From JASGDN01 sp049840815 (lineage in GTDB: Bacteria; Chloroflexota; Chloroflexia; Thermomicrobiales; UBA6265): a stretch of DNA of 64,000 bases. Below are positions 17,407 to 25,158 of the stretch, one piece after another. Positions within the stretch are counted from its first letter, which is position 1; each line of letters starts with the position of its first letter. Position numbers and translations under genes: made by a program. The stretch covers positions 1 through 64,000 of the forward strand of contig JASGJI010000015.1 in the NCBI GenBank assembly GCA_049840815.1, written 5' to 3'. The notes below the pieces were generated by a model. The model did not search any database, was not told the origin of the DNA, and saw nothing but the letters and a program-made list of their open reading frames with translations.

Positions 17407-18207
17407 TTACCCCGCCGCGACAGCGATCTCGAAGATGATCTGGACGTCCACTTCGACCCCCGTCGTGCCGGTACTGACAGGCACCGAACGGGCTTCGCCG
17501 CTCGCCGAATCGGCAGCCATTGGCGCGGAGTAGTCCATCCCCTTCGGGGCAGGCGACGACGATTCGACGATCGAGATGACGCCCGTCACGATGGCCCCGG
17601 CTGCCGCGGCAAGTTCGTCCGCCTTCTGCCGCGCGTCAGCGACGGCAGCCTGGCGGGCCTGGCTGGCTGGCTTGGAGGGATCGTCCACCGAGAACGAGAT
17701 GCCCCAGACCTGATTCGCCCCGGCCCCGACCACCGCATCCAGAAGCGTGCCGACGCTGGCAATCTCACGGACGGTCACGGTGAGGTTCGATGAGACCTGA
17801 TAGCCCTTCACCCCGACATAGTTCCCGTCGTTGTCATACCTCGCGATCGGATAGACGCTGTAGCCGGAGGTGACGACATCCTTCTTGTCGATGCCGGCGT
17901 CCGTGATGGTCTTCGTGATCGATTCCAGCGCGTCGATGACCTGACCCTGCGCATCTGCGAGTTCTGACGCAGTCTTCGTGACGCCAACGGTGATCGTCGC
18001 GACATCCGGTTCGACATTGACGATGCCGGTGCCGGTGACAGCGATGGTGCGCATGGTCTCCTCCGGGGTTGGGGTGGACTGGGCGGAGACCGAAGACGCC
18101 TGCCCGAGGACGGTCGGCGCCACGACGGCCGCGGCGGCGAACGCGGGAGCGGAGCGAAGAAGCGAACGACGACCCATGACCCGCTGGTTCTGCGCGGAAT
18201 CGCTCAT
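17407..18207 (-). CDS. SIMPL (DUF541) domain protein, exported
   Basis: 266 residues. The N-terminus has MGRRSLLRSAPAFAAAAVVAP, a signal sequence with an arginine pair that could be read by the Tat or Sec route, ending near VSAQ. The mature protein is a SIMPL domain: RTIAVTGTGIVNVEPDVATITVGV, a helix with ASELADAQGQVIDALESI, DVVTSGYSVYPIARYD, and YQVSSNLTVTVREI..VGTLLDAVVGAGANQVWGISFSV, the usual family order. The molecular role of SIMPL proteins is poorly known. ATG 18207 follows AAAGGA. It lies downstream of the sigma/anti-sigma pair and may belong to that regulon; a palindrome lies just upstream. Confidence 0.9.
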   Translation of the reverse strand: MSDSAQNQRVMGRRSLLRSAPAFAAAAVVAPTVLGQASSVSAQSTPTPEETMRTIAVTGTGIVNVEPDVATITVGVTKTASELADAQGQVIDALESITKTITDAGIDKKDVVTSGYSVYPIARYDNDGNYVGVKGYQVSSNLTVTVREIASVGTLLDAVVGAGANQVWGISFSVDDPSKPASQARQAAVADARQKADELAAAAGAIVTGVISIVESSSPAPKGMDYSAPMAADSASGEARSVPVSTGTTGVEVDVQIIFEIAVAAG

Positions 18208-18229
18208 GGTGGTTCCTTTCAGCATATGG

Positions 18230-18246
18230 ACGATCGAATCGATCGT
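18230..18246. promoter_or_regulatory. 17-base perfect palindrome upstream of the SIMPL gene
   Basis: ACGATCGA-A-TCGATCGT lies 23 bases upstream of the start at 18207, in the 98-base gap after the anti-sigma gene. Size and position suit a repressor operator, but GATC/CGAT words are common in this genome. Confidence 0.4.
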
Positions 18247-18305
18247 AGTTGAGGCTTCGGCCTACAACGCCTGCACGCGCATGGCCGAAGCAGAGAGGTA
18301 CGGAT

Positions 18306-19073
18306 CTACCGCTGGCGGCCCATGCGTGCGAGCACGAGCCAGAGACCGATGAGAACGACGGCGAGTGCGCCGAGACCGATCGTCGTCGAGAGCCACGGGA
18401 AGCCATCCTTGCCGGAGGTGTCGACAGACTCCGACGCAATTGACCCCTGGCCGACCGAGCCTCCCGGCGGCGTGCTTTCGGCATCCTGCGCGGCTCCCGC
18501 CGGCGCCGGATTGTTCACGTCTGCCGAGGCCGAATCGCCCCGATCCACCACACCGCCACCAGTTGTTGGCGGTACGGCGGCCGAGCGAGCCGGCGCTTCA
18601 TCGTCGGATGACTGATTCCCCGACCCCTTCAACGCATCGGAATCGCCTTCGGTTACGCTCGTCGGCCCGATCATCGCGGATTGCTGTCCGTCGTTGTGAT
18701 CGCGGCTGTCGAACAGCGCGGCGCCGCCGATCACCATGAACAACAGCACGGCCGCGACGCTCAGCGTCCGCACCAGCGGGAGCAAGCGCACGATCTTCGA
18801 GGGCTCCGGGGTGACGCTTCCACCGGATCGCGGGGACTTCGCATACTCCGCGCCCAACTGGAAGCTGACTGGAGGCGCGATCTGAGGCAGGTCGTGCAGC
18901 AGCGCGACCGTCGCCCGCAACGAACGCACGTCCTCCCGGCAAGCCTCGCATTCCACGAGGTGTGCGGTAATGGCGGCGCGCGTCTCCGGTGATCCCCCAC
19001 CAGAGACGTAGTCGCTCAGGAGGTCGATATCGGGATGATGGTGCGCATCGAAGCGGAGAAGGTTATCGGTCAT
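18306..19073 (-). CDS. Zinc-binding anti-sigma factor, membrane-spanning
   Basis: 255 residues from ATG 19073. The zinc anti-sigma motif H-x3-C-x2-C is present as HLVECEAC (His 38, Cys 42, Cys 45) in a helical N-terminal domain (LLSDYVSGGG...CREDVRSLRATVALL). A membrane helix (LSVAAVLLFMVIGGAALF, about 95-112) is followed by a long Ser/Gly/Pro/Asp-rich outer linker and, unusually, a second hydrophobic helix at the C-terminus (TIGLGALAVVLIGLWLVLA) ending GRQR. Encoded right after the ECF sigma gene, it presumably holds that sigma factor inactive. A frame extension to 19130 lacks a ribosome site. Confidence 0.85.
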   Translation of the reverse strand: MTDNLLRFDAHHHPDIDLLSDYVSGGGSPETRAAITAHLVECEACREDVRSLRATVALLHDLPQIAPPVSFQLGAEYAKSPRSGGSVTPEPSKIVRLLPLVRTLSVAAVLLFMVIGGAALFDSRDHNDGQQSAMIGPTSVTEGDSDALKGSGNQSSDDEAPARSAAVPPTTGGGVVDRGDSASADVNNPAPAGAAQDAESTPPGGSVGQGSIASESVDTSGKDGFPWLSTTIGLGALAVVLIGLWLVLARMGRQR

Positions 19074-19161
19074 GCTCGGCTGTTCCGGCCACGAGAACGA
19101 ATTGGACGATGACGAGGAAGGGTGAAGCATGGTCGAGACTGGGGGTCATCCGGCGGCACCT

Positions 19162-19872
19162 TCACTCGTCAGAAGATGAACGAAGGAATCGCGCAAAGAG
19201 TTCCCGCGATTCGGGCTGATTCTGGAGCAGATCGCGAAGCCGCGAACGGCCCCGGCTGATTCGCGATTTCACCGTCCCGGTCGCCACGCCCATGATCTGC
19301 GCGATCTCGTCGTACGGGTACCCCTGCACGTCGGAAAGCACGATCGCGAGGCGCTGGTCGTCCGGCAACGAGGCGAGCGCCCGTTCGAGATGGCTGCTCA
19401 GCTCGGACCGGTCGGCAAACGATTCCGGATGCTCCGCCGCCCCGGTCTGGGACGTCCACTCCGGCTCGATCTCGTACAACTCGGCGTCGAGCGACTGGGC
19501 AGGACGCCGCGCCTTCGCCCGCAGCACATCGTAGGATCGGTTCGTCGCGATCCGCAGCAGCCACGGCCGCACGAGCCCACCCCGGAACGAATCAATCGCG
19601 TTCCAGGCGCGGATGAAGGTATCCTGACCGGCGTCCTCGGCGAGACCCAGATCGCGCAGAAGGCGCAGGCAGACACTGAACACGACCCGCTCGTGCCGCT
19701 GGACGAGATCGTTGAACGCACGAAGATCTCCCGCCTGCGCGAGACGCATCAGGCGTTCGTCTTCGATATCCGCTTCAGTCTCGGCCCGCAGAATCGGCTC
19801 GTCGGACGTCGTCGGCAGGGCTGTGAGGTGGTTCGTGCGAAACCGGACCACTGGACGCGACAGGGTGAACAT
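19162..19872 (-). CDS. ECF RNA polymerase sigma factor
   Basis: 236 residues. Region 2 spans about 45-115: FNDLVQRHERVVFSVCLRLLRD, DAGQDTFIRAWNAIDSFRG (with the D.TQ..F.RAW-like core) and WLLRIATNRSYDVLRAKAR. After an acidic linker, region 4 covers about 165-220: LPDDQRLAIVLSDVQGYPYDEIAQIMGVATGTVKSRISRGRSRLRDLL, containing the helix-turn-helix. No region 1 or 3, so ECF/SigE type. It is upstream of a zinc anti-sigma gene, the standard arrangement. The start at ATG 19872 is not strongly supported; region 2 begins well after it. Confidence 0.93.
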   Translation of the reverse strand: MFTLSRPVVRFRTNHLTALPTTSDEPILRAETEADIEDERLMRLAQAGDLRAFNDLVQRHERVVFSVCLRLLRDLGLAEDAGQDTFIRAWNAIDSFRGGLVRPWLLRIATNRSYDVLRAKARRPAQSLDAELYEIEPEWTSQTGAAEHPESFADRSELSSHLERALASLPDDQRLAIVLSDVQGYPYDEIAQIMGVATGTVKSRISRGRSRLRDLLQNQPESRELFARFLRSSSDE

Positions 19873-19933
19873 CGGGGCTCGTCATTCCTACGGAAGGCGA
19901 AGCGCGTGCAATCGGTTTCTATCCTACAACACC

Positions 19934-20242
19934 GAGGAGTGAGGACCGAGCAGTGAGGAGTGATGGGCAGGGCAATCGCATTCCAGGCTTCTGGTCGGAA
20001 GCGTCTTTGCCATACGCTCCGAGGCGGCACCCGTGTGTGCCGCCATACGAACGATGTCCTTCGAGCCCGTCATTCATACGGCGTGACCATTGAACCACTG
20101 TCGTGCCGACTGAGCAGGCGATTGCCCTGAAGTGAGGATGTATACGAGAGCAACGAGGACCGGCGATATCCAGCGGTGCGGGGTCGGATCGCTGCCGCCA
20201 GGTGAACCGGCCTTACTTCTCATTGCTCGGTCCTCACTCCTC
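19934..20242. repeat. Perfect 19-bp inverted repeats flanking about 270 bases
   Basis: GAGGAGTGAGGACCGAGCA at 19934-19952 is repeated inverted at 20224-20242. Next to the left arm is a further partial copy, GTGAGGAGTGATGGG. The enclosed DNA has no gene. The arrangement is that of a small miniature-element-like unit; no target duplication is obvious. Confidence 0.65.
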
Positions 20243-20300
20243 ATACCGAATCCGGGTGAAGGGTGGGTGTTTGGATGCCTGGCTTGGCGGGTGGGAAGGC

Positions 20301-20386
20301 CGGACCGACACGGGGTCGGTCCCTACGAAAGAATGCCCTGTACGGAGGGAGTCCTGAGCGACGCCGAAGGACCCCGTGTCGGTCCG
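20301..20386. repeat. 17-bp inverted repeat with nested hairpin
   Basis: CGGACCGACACGGGGTC (20301-20317) is inverted at 20370-20386. The left copy itself folds (GACCGAC...GTCGGTC). It lies 57 bases beyond the dehydrogenase stop (20444) and may help end that transcript. Confidence 0.6.
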
Positions 20387-20443
20387 ATGCCACCATCCTT
20401 CGGGATCGCTCCCCATACACTGCCAGACCAGTCAGATTCGGTA

Positions 20444-21499
20444 TCACACGTCCTGTCGGGGGTTCGGACGCAGGGACACCGACTTCAGCACCGCCGGGTT
20501 CCCGACCGTCAATGGACGCACGCCACGCAACACATCGAGCGCGCCGATCAAGGTTTCCCGCTGCACCGTGTCCACCGAGCGGATCGAGTAGTAGGCGGCA
20601 TGCGGACTCAGGATCACATTCGGCAGGCGGTAGAGCGGCGAATCGGCGGCCAACGGTTCGCGTTCCACCACGTCCAGTGCGGCGCGGAAGCCGGGATTCG
20701 CCTCCAGGTGGGCAATCAGGTCGGTCTCCCGGATGACAGGTCCACGCGCCGTGTTGACGATGGCCGCGTTCGGCTTCATGAGCGCAAGCTGCGCCGCACC
20801 AATCAGGCCGCGCGTCTCCGGCAGCAATGGGCAATGGAGGCTCACGATGTCCGACTGGGCCAGCATTTTCTCCAACGTCACCGATTCGACGCCGACTGCT
20901 GCCATTGCCTCCGGCGAGACGAAAGGATCGACCGCGATCACGCGGCACCCATGCGGCAGCAGGCGACGCGCAACCGCCCGCCCGATCGCACCGAAGGCCA
21001 CGATGCCGATGGTGAGGTCGCGCATCGCCGGAACGGGTCCCCGCACGATGCTGTCCGTATCCGCGCCATGCTCGATCCACGCGCCCGCGTGCAGATCGCG
21101 GTCGAATTCCACGACTCGCCGGTTCAGCGCGAGGATGAAGGCCGTTGCATGGTCCGCGACCTCGTCGGTGCAGTACTGCGGATAGTGCGTGACGACGATT
21201 CCGAACTCCGTTGCGGCATCGAGATCGACGTTGTCCAATCCGACGCCGTAACGCCCGATCACCTTCACGCGTGGGATGTTCGCCAGCACCTCGCGCGAGA
21301 GCGCATCGCGTGTGCTGAGTAGCATTGCGTCCGAGTGCTGCCCCAGCGCAATCATGTCCTCCGCCGTCTGCGGTTCCGCGCCGCGCAGCTCGATATCGAG
21401 GTCGGGATAGGTCGCAACGACGTCTCGCTCCAACTCGAAGGTCGCCGAACCGCCGCTATAGCGGTCCGAGGTGATGGTGACGGTCACCGATCGAGACAT
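20444..21499 (-). CDS. D-2-hydroxyacid dehydrogenase, CtBP-like
   Basis: 351 residues, NAD-dependent, cytoplasmic. The Rossmann motif is GIVAFGAIGRAVA (about 165-177), followed by the strand end AVDPF. Catalytic residues are Arg in IVNTARGPVI (about 246-255), Glu in LDVVEREPL and His in LSPHAAYYS (about 300). The SPHAAYYS ending and short C-terminus are those of CtBP-like dehydrogenases rather than SerA, which has ACT domains. The substrate is unknown. It is divergent from the M20 dipeptidase across about 195 bases. Confidence 0.9.
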   Translation of the reverse strand: MSRSVTVTITSDRYSGGSATFELERDVVATYPDLDIELRGAEPQTAEDMIALGQHSDAMLLSTRDALSREVLANIPRVKVIGRYGVGLDNVDLDAATEFGIVVTHYPQYCTDEVADHATAFILALNRRVVEFDRDLHAGAWIEHGADTDSIVRGPVPAMRDLTIGIVAFGAIGRAVARRLLPHGCRVIAVDPFVSPEAMAAVGVESVTLEKMLAQSDIVSLHCPLLPETRGLIGAAQLALMKPNAAIVNTARGPVIRETDLIAHLEANPGFRAALDVVEREPLAADSPLYRLPNVILSPHAAYYSIRSVDTVQRETLIGALDVLRGVRPLTVGNPAVLKSVSLRPNPRQDV

Positions 21500-21693
21500 G
21501 GGTCAACTCCTCGTGGCTTGTGCCGAAACGCCAATCATGCTGGGCGCACTCTCGCATATCGCGGTCGGACTGCCCACGGTGCGGATTGCACATCGCCATT
21601 TTCGCGGTATCGTGGTCGCGGTGAATGATGCCAAGCACGACGCGGCGCCCCGCTTCAGGGTGCCCAACGGGACATACGAAAGGACCAACACGG

Positions 21694-23070
21694 ATGGCTG
21701 CAGCCGACTGGCGAACCGAGCTTGATGCGAATGCCGATGCGCACACGCAGGAGTTCTTCGAACTGCTCCGCATTCCGAGCGTGAGCACTGATCTGACCCA
21801 CGCAGGCGACGTGAAGGCGGCCGCGCAGTGGGTCGCCGCCCGGCTGACCCGTGCGGGCGTGCCGACGGTGACAATTGCCGAGTCGCCGGGCCATCCGGCC
21901 GTGATCGGGCGCTGGGATGTCGATCCCGCCCAGCCGACCCTGCTCATCTATGGACACTACGATGTCCAGCCGGAATCGCCGGTGGAACTGTGGGACACAC
22001 CGCCCTTCGAGCCGACCGTCCGCGATGGCATCGTTTTCGGGCGCGGGTCATCCGATATGAAAGGCAACCTGCTGACCGCGATCCAAGGTGTGGAAGCCGT
22101 GGCGACCGCGAACGGGGGCAAGCCGCCAATCAATGTCGCCTTCATCTTCGAGGGCGAGGAGGAGATCGGCAGCCCGAGCCTCGTCGGCATCATCCACGAG
22201 CACAAGGACCTTCTGGCCGCCGATGCCGTCGCCTCCGCCGATGGCGGCCAGTACGACGAGACGACCCCGGCGCTGACCGTCGCGCTGAAGGGCCTCGCTG
22301 GCATGCAGGTGAACCTGCGCACCGCGAACAGCGACCTCCATTCCGGCGGCTACGGCGCATCGGTGCCGAACGCCGTGCAGGCGATGGTCCAGCTCGCTGC
22401 CACCCTCCACGACGCCGAGGGTCACGTCCTGGTCGAGGGCTTCTACGACCGAGTGAAGGACCTCACCGAAGCCGATAAGGCGGAGATCGCCGCATCGCCG
22501 TTCGATGAGGCGGACTTCAAGGCGAGCCTCAGCCTGAACGAGCTCTGGGGGGAGGAGGGCTACACCGTTCGCGAGCGCATCTGGGGCCGACCGACGCTGG
22601 ACATGAACGGCATCTGGGGCGGCTACCAGGGCGACGGCGTGAAGACCGTCACCCCGAACGAAGCCCACCTGAAGATCACCTGCCGCCTCGTCCCCGATCA
22701 GGACCCGGCGGAGATCGTCAGCCTGATCCGAGCCCACGTCGAGAAGCACGCCCCAGCTGGCGCCACGGTCGAGGTCGTGCCGGCGAAAGGTGGCGCTGCC
22801 CCGTACGTGGTGGATCGCAGTGCCGATCTCTACCAGGCGGCGACCAAGGTGCTCACCGATCTGTATGGCAAGAACCCGATCCTGGTTCGTTCGGGCGGCA
22901 CGATTCCGGCGACCGCGATATTCAAGGACGAACTCGGCGCCGACACCATCACGTTCGCGTGGAGCATGCCGGATAGCCGCGCTCACGCGCCAAACGAGTG
23001 GTACCGCCTGGACGACTTCACACGCGGTCGCACCGCCTATGCGTTGCTGATCGAGGAACTGGCCCGCTAG
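21694..23070 (+). CDS. M20 family dipeptidase
   Basis: 458 residues, dizinc hydrolase of the ArgE/DapE/PepV type, cytoplasmic. Metal and catalytic motifs: LLIYGHYDVQPE (His ligand and catalytic Asp, about 86-97), GRGSSDMKGNLL (bridging Asp, about 117-128), FEGEEEIGS (catalytic Glu pair, about 150-158), ASADGG (Asp ligand) and a C-terminal His in DSRAHAPNEW. The dimerisation domain lies between. The pattern matches the group annotated as dipeptidases acting on peptides with a free carboxyl end. AAAGGA precedes ATG 21694. A terminator follows. Confidence 0.93.
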   Translation: MAAADWRTELDANADAHTQEFFELLRIPSVSTDLTHAGDVKAAAQWVAARLTRAGVPTVTIAESPGHPAVIGRWDVDPAQPTLLIYGHYDVQPESPVELWDTPPFEPTVRDGIVFGRGSSDMKGNLLTAIQGVEAVATANGGKPPINVAFIFEGEEEIGSPSLVGIIHEHKDLLAADAVASADGGQYDETTPALTVALKGLAGMQVNLRTANSDLHSGGYGASVPNAVQAMVQLAATLHDAEGHVLVEGFYDRVKDLTEADKAEIAASPFDEADFKASLSLNELWGEEGYTVRERIWGRPTLDMNGIWGGYQGDGVKTVTPNEAHLKITCRLVPDQDPAEIVSLIRAHVEKHAPAGATVEVVPAKGGAAPYVVDRSADLYQAATKVLTDLYGKNPILVRSGGTIPATAIFKDELGADTITFAWSMPDSRAHAPNEWYRLDDFTRGRTAYALLIEELAR

Positions 23071-23100
23071 ACCAACGACGCCAGCGCCTATCGGGCGTAC

Positions 23101-23142
23101 CGCCCCAAGGGTGACGTCAAGGCACGGCTCACCCTTGGGGCG
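23101..23142 (+). terminator. Rho-independent terminator after the dipeptidase gene
   Basis: A 14-bp perfect stem CGCCCCAAGGGTGA / TCACCCTTGGGGCG closes on a 14-base loop and is followed by TTTATA. It begins 30 bases after the stop. Confidence 0.85.
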
Positions 23143-23253
23143 TTTATACTCACAGGCACGAACCCGGTTCGCGAGCATCGCGAACCGGCAGAACCTCCGC
23201 GCCGCGTCCCGTTGCGGCTCGTTCTCCATCGTGTGGGATGGAAGAGGAACCCT

Positions 23254-24117
23254 GTGGATTATCTCGTCTTTGGTGTGGGATTCGGATCGACGCTGGTCCT
23301 GGTCGGCTGGGTACTCCGGCAGTTCGGCCCGACATTCCGCTCCCGCGACACTCCCGACGATGTTCTCACCGCCGAGCAGATCCTCGAGCGGAACGACTGG
23401 CAGCGCTTCTGCATCGCGATGGGCGCTTTGCTTTCCGTCTGCGGAGCGGTGATCCTGCTGGTCACGCTGGTCACGTTGCTGATTCGGCCGTCGGACAAGG
23501 TCGGCACGATCATCGTGGGCAGCCTCTTCGTCATCGCGCTCCTCGCGGTTGCCGGGTGGGTCGTGATGTATGTGAACCAGCACCGCGCGCTGGCTGGGGA
23601 CCGCCGCGCCGAAGTGTTGGCCACCAAGGCTCCTCGCAAGAACTCACGGCCCCGTCCGGCCGCGAAGGATGCCGGGACCAATGCCTCCGAACCGGCCAAG
23701 GCAACATCCCCGAATGCCGCCGCTGGCTCGCTCGAGGATCTGGAGCGCCGCCGCAAGGCGGCCCAGCAGCAGCGGAGGACGGCCACGACCAAATCTCCGG
23801 CGAATGAGGGACCAACCGCAGCGCCCCGACCAACCCCGCGGCCAGCTCCGGCAGCGACAACCTCGGCCCGAACGCCTGTCGAGGCTGACGACGCCGAATC
23901 AGCGGTCGAGTCCCAGACAGCGCCCATTGCCGATCCGACCCAGGCCCTGCGAAACGTGCAGTTCAAGCGGTCGGGCAGCAGTCGCCAGCGGGAGGACCAT
24001 CCGGCGCCTGCAACCACGACCACAACCACTACCACGACACGTCCGCCCAGCCGGGAGTCCGCCATCGAATCCACCGACGACGCGCGGGACACGGATACAG
24101 ACGAATCCGAAGCCTGA
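23254..24117 (+). CDS. Hypothetical membrane protein with long disordered cytoplasmic tail
   Basis: 287 residues from GTG 23254, which has GAAGAGGA at good spacing. Three membrane helices: DYLVFGVGFGSTLVLVGWVL at the N-terminus, IAMGALLSVCGAVILLVTLV (about 54-73) and TIIVGSLFVIALLAVAGWVVMY (about 84-105). The remaining 180 residues are low complexity, rich in Ala, Pro, Arg and Thr, with a run of nine Thr and an acidic end. No motif indicates a function. The GlsB-like gene follows 45 bases downstream and could be cotranscribed. Confidence 0.75.
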   Translation: MDYLVFGVGFGSTLVLVGWVLRQFGPTFRSRDTPDDVLTAEQILERNDWQRFCIAMGALLSVCGAVILLVTLVTLLIRPSDKVGTIIVGSLFVIALLAVAGWVVMYVNQHRALAGDRRAEVLATKAPRKNSRPRPAAKDAGTNASEPAKATSPNAAAGSLEDLERRRKAAQQQRRTATTKSPANEGPTAAPRPTPRPAPAATTSARTPVEADDAESAVESQTAPIADPTQALRNVQFKRSGSSRQREDHPAPATTTTTTTTTRPPSRESAIESTDDARDTDTDESEA

Positions 24118-24162
24118 ATCTCGGACCGTCCACCCCCGCCCTATGAGAGGACATAACGAACG

Positions 24163-24405
24163 ATGGGATTCATCAGTTGGATCATCGTTGGTATCGCGGC
24201 AGGATGGCTCGCCGGAGTCATCACGCGAACCAATCGAAGTATCTGGGGGGATCTGGTCCTCGGCCTGATCGGCGCCCTGGTGGCCGGGTTCATCACCGAG
24301 AATCGCGTGGGCGGGGATGCTGGCCTGATCTCCAGCATCATCGTCTCGGCCATCGTGGCAGCGATCCTGGTGGTCATCAAGAATGCGATCGCCGGTCGCG
24401 GCTGA
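24163..24405 (+). CDS. GlsB/YeaQ/YmgE family stress-response membrane protein
   Basis: 80 residues forming three short helices: ISWIIVGIAAGWLAGVI, DLVLGLIGALVAGFI and ISSIIVSAIVAAILVVI. The IVG..AGWLAG and GLIGA..AG pattern defines the transglycosylase-associated (YeaQ) family, small inner-membrane proteins often induced by stress. AGAGGA precedes the ATG. A very stable hairpin follows within nine bases. Confidence 0.9.
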   Translation: MGFISWIIVGIAAGWLAGVITRTNRSIWGDLVLGLIGALVAGFITENRVGGDAGLISSIIVSAIVAAILVVIKNAIAGRG

Positions 24406-24413
24406 TCTCGCAC

Positions 24414-24457
24414 CGCGAGAGACCCCTGCACGTTCTTGCGTGCAGGGGTCTCTCGCG
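24414..24457. terminator. Hairpin between convergent genes
   Basis: 19-bp perfect stem (CGCGAGAGACCCCTGCACG and complement) with a six-base loop, between the GlsB-like gene and the convergent osmoprotectant operon. Confidence 0.85.
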
Positions 24458-24503
24458 TATGACTGCCATCCACCAAGGCCACCACGCACTTCCGAGCAGA
24501 ATC

Positions 24504-25154
24504 TCACCCCGCCCGGCGTGCGCGTTGTGAACGGGCAACCGGGGACAGTGTTTCCACGACCCGCATCACCAGGTCGGCAGCGATCGCCAGCGCGACAATC
24601 GCGATCACACCGGCAAACACCATTGCCGGATAGTTCCGCCCGATTCCCACGAAGAGCAGTTCTCCCAGGCCACCCGCATTGATCCAGCCCGCGATCGTCG
24701 TCAGACCGATCACCGCCACCAATGCCGTCCGCATGCCGGCCACGATCACCGGCGAGGCCAACGGCACCCATACGCGGACGTAGCGCTGCCACGCGCTCAT
24801 CCCAAGCCCGGTGGCCGCCTCCAGCGTCGCCGCATCCACTCCCCGCAATCCTGCAACGATGTTCCGCACAAGGAACACCTGCGCGTAGAGCACCAGCATG
24901 ATCAGCGCCGGCCGCGTGCCCAACCCTTGCGAGGGAATGAGGAATGCCAGCAGCGCGAGGCTCGGGATGGTATAGACGAAGCCGAGGATGGCAAGGATCG
25001 GAAAGGTAAGGGGACGCACCACTGCGGCAACGGTCCCGATCACCACCGCTATCGGAAAGGCGATGACGATCGCCAACACCGAGAGACGGAGGTGCTCCCA
25101 CGTCAGATGGACAACCTGATCCCAATGGCTCGTAAGGTAGGAGAACTCCGACAC
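24504..25154 (-). CDS. Osmoprotectant ABC transporter permease (OpuCB/CD-like)
   Basis: 216 residues with about six membrane helices. The permease coupling motif is EAATGLGMSAWQRYVRVWVPLASPVIVAGMRTA (about 113-145), and the segment VYTIPSLALLAFLIP is characteristic of glycine betaine/carnitine/choline permeases of the OpuC/ProW class. It is the last gene of the minus-strand operon, starting four bases after the ATPase stop. The other permease of the operon (27310) is only partly alike, suggesting a heterodimeric channel as in OpuCB-OpuCD. Confidence 0.92.
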   Translation of the reverse strand: MSEFSYLTSHWDQVVHLTWEHLRLSVLAIVIAFPIAVVIGTVAAVVRPLTFPILAILGFVYTIPSLALLAFLIPSQGLGTRPALIMLVLYAQVFLVRNIVAGLRGVDAATLEAATGLGMSAWQRYVRVWVPLASPVIVAGMRTALVAVIGLTTIAGWINAGGLGELLFVGIGRNYPAMVFAGVIAIVALAIAADLVMRVVETLSPVARSQRARRAG

Positions 25155-25158
25155 CGGA

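Larger units (their letters stand above)
19873..20443. other. Repeat-rich intergenic region
   Basis: About 570 bases between two minus-strand genes. No protein-like frame was found; the longest plus-strand frames here are shadows of, or run into, the dehydrogenase gene. The content is two inverted-repeat structures described separately (19934-20242 and 20301-20386). The sigma-gene promoter must lie within it but is not evident to me. Confidence 0.6.

Noticed and set aside
19934..20386. CRISPR-like array
   Set aside because: Repeats are inverted, only two copies each, with no regular spacers and no cas genes.
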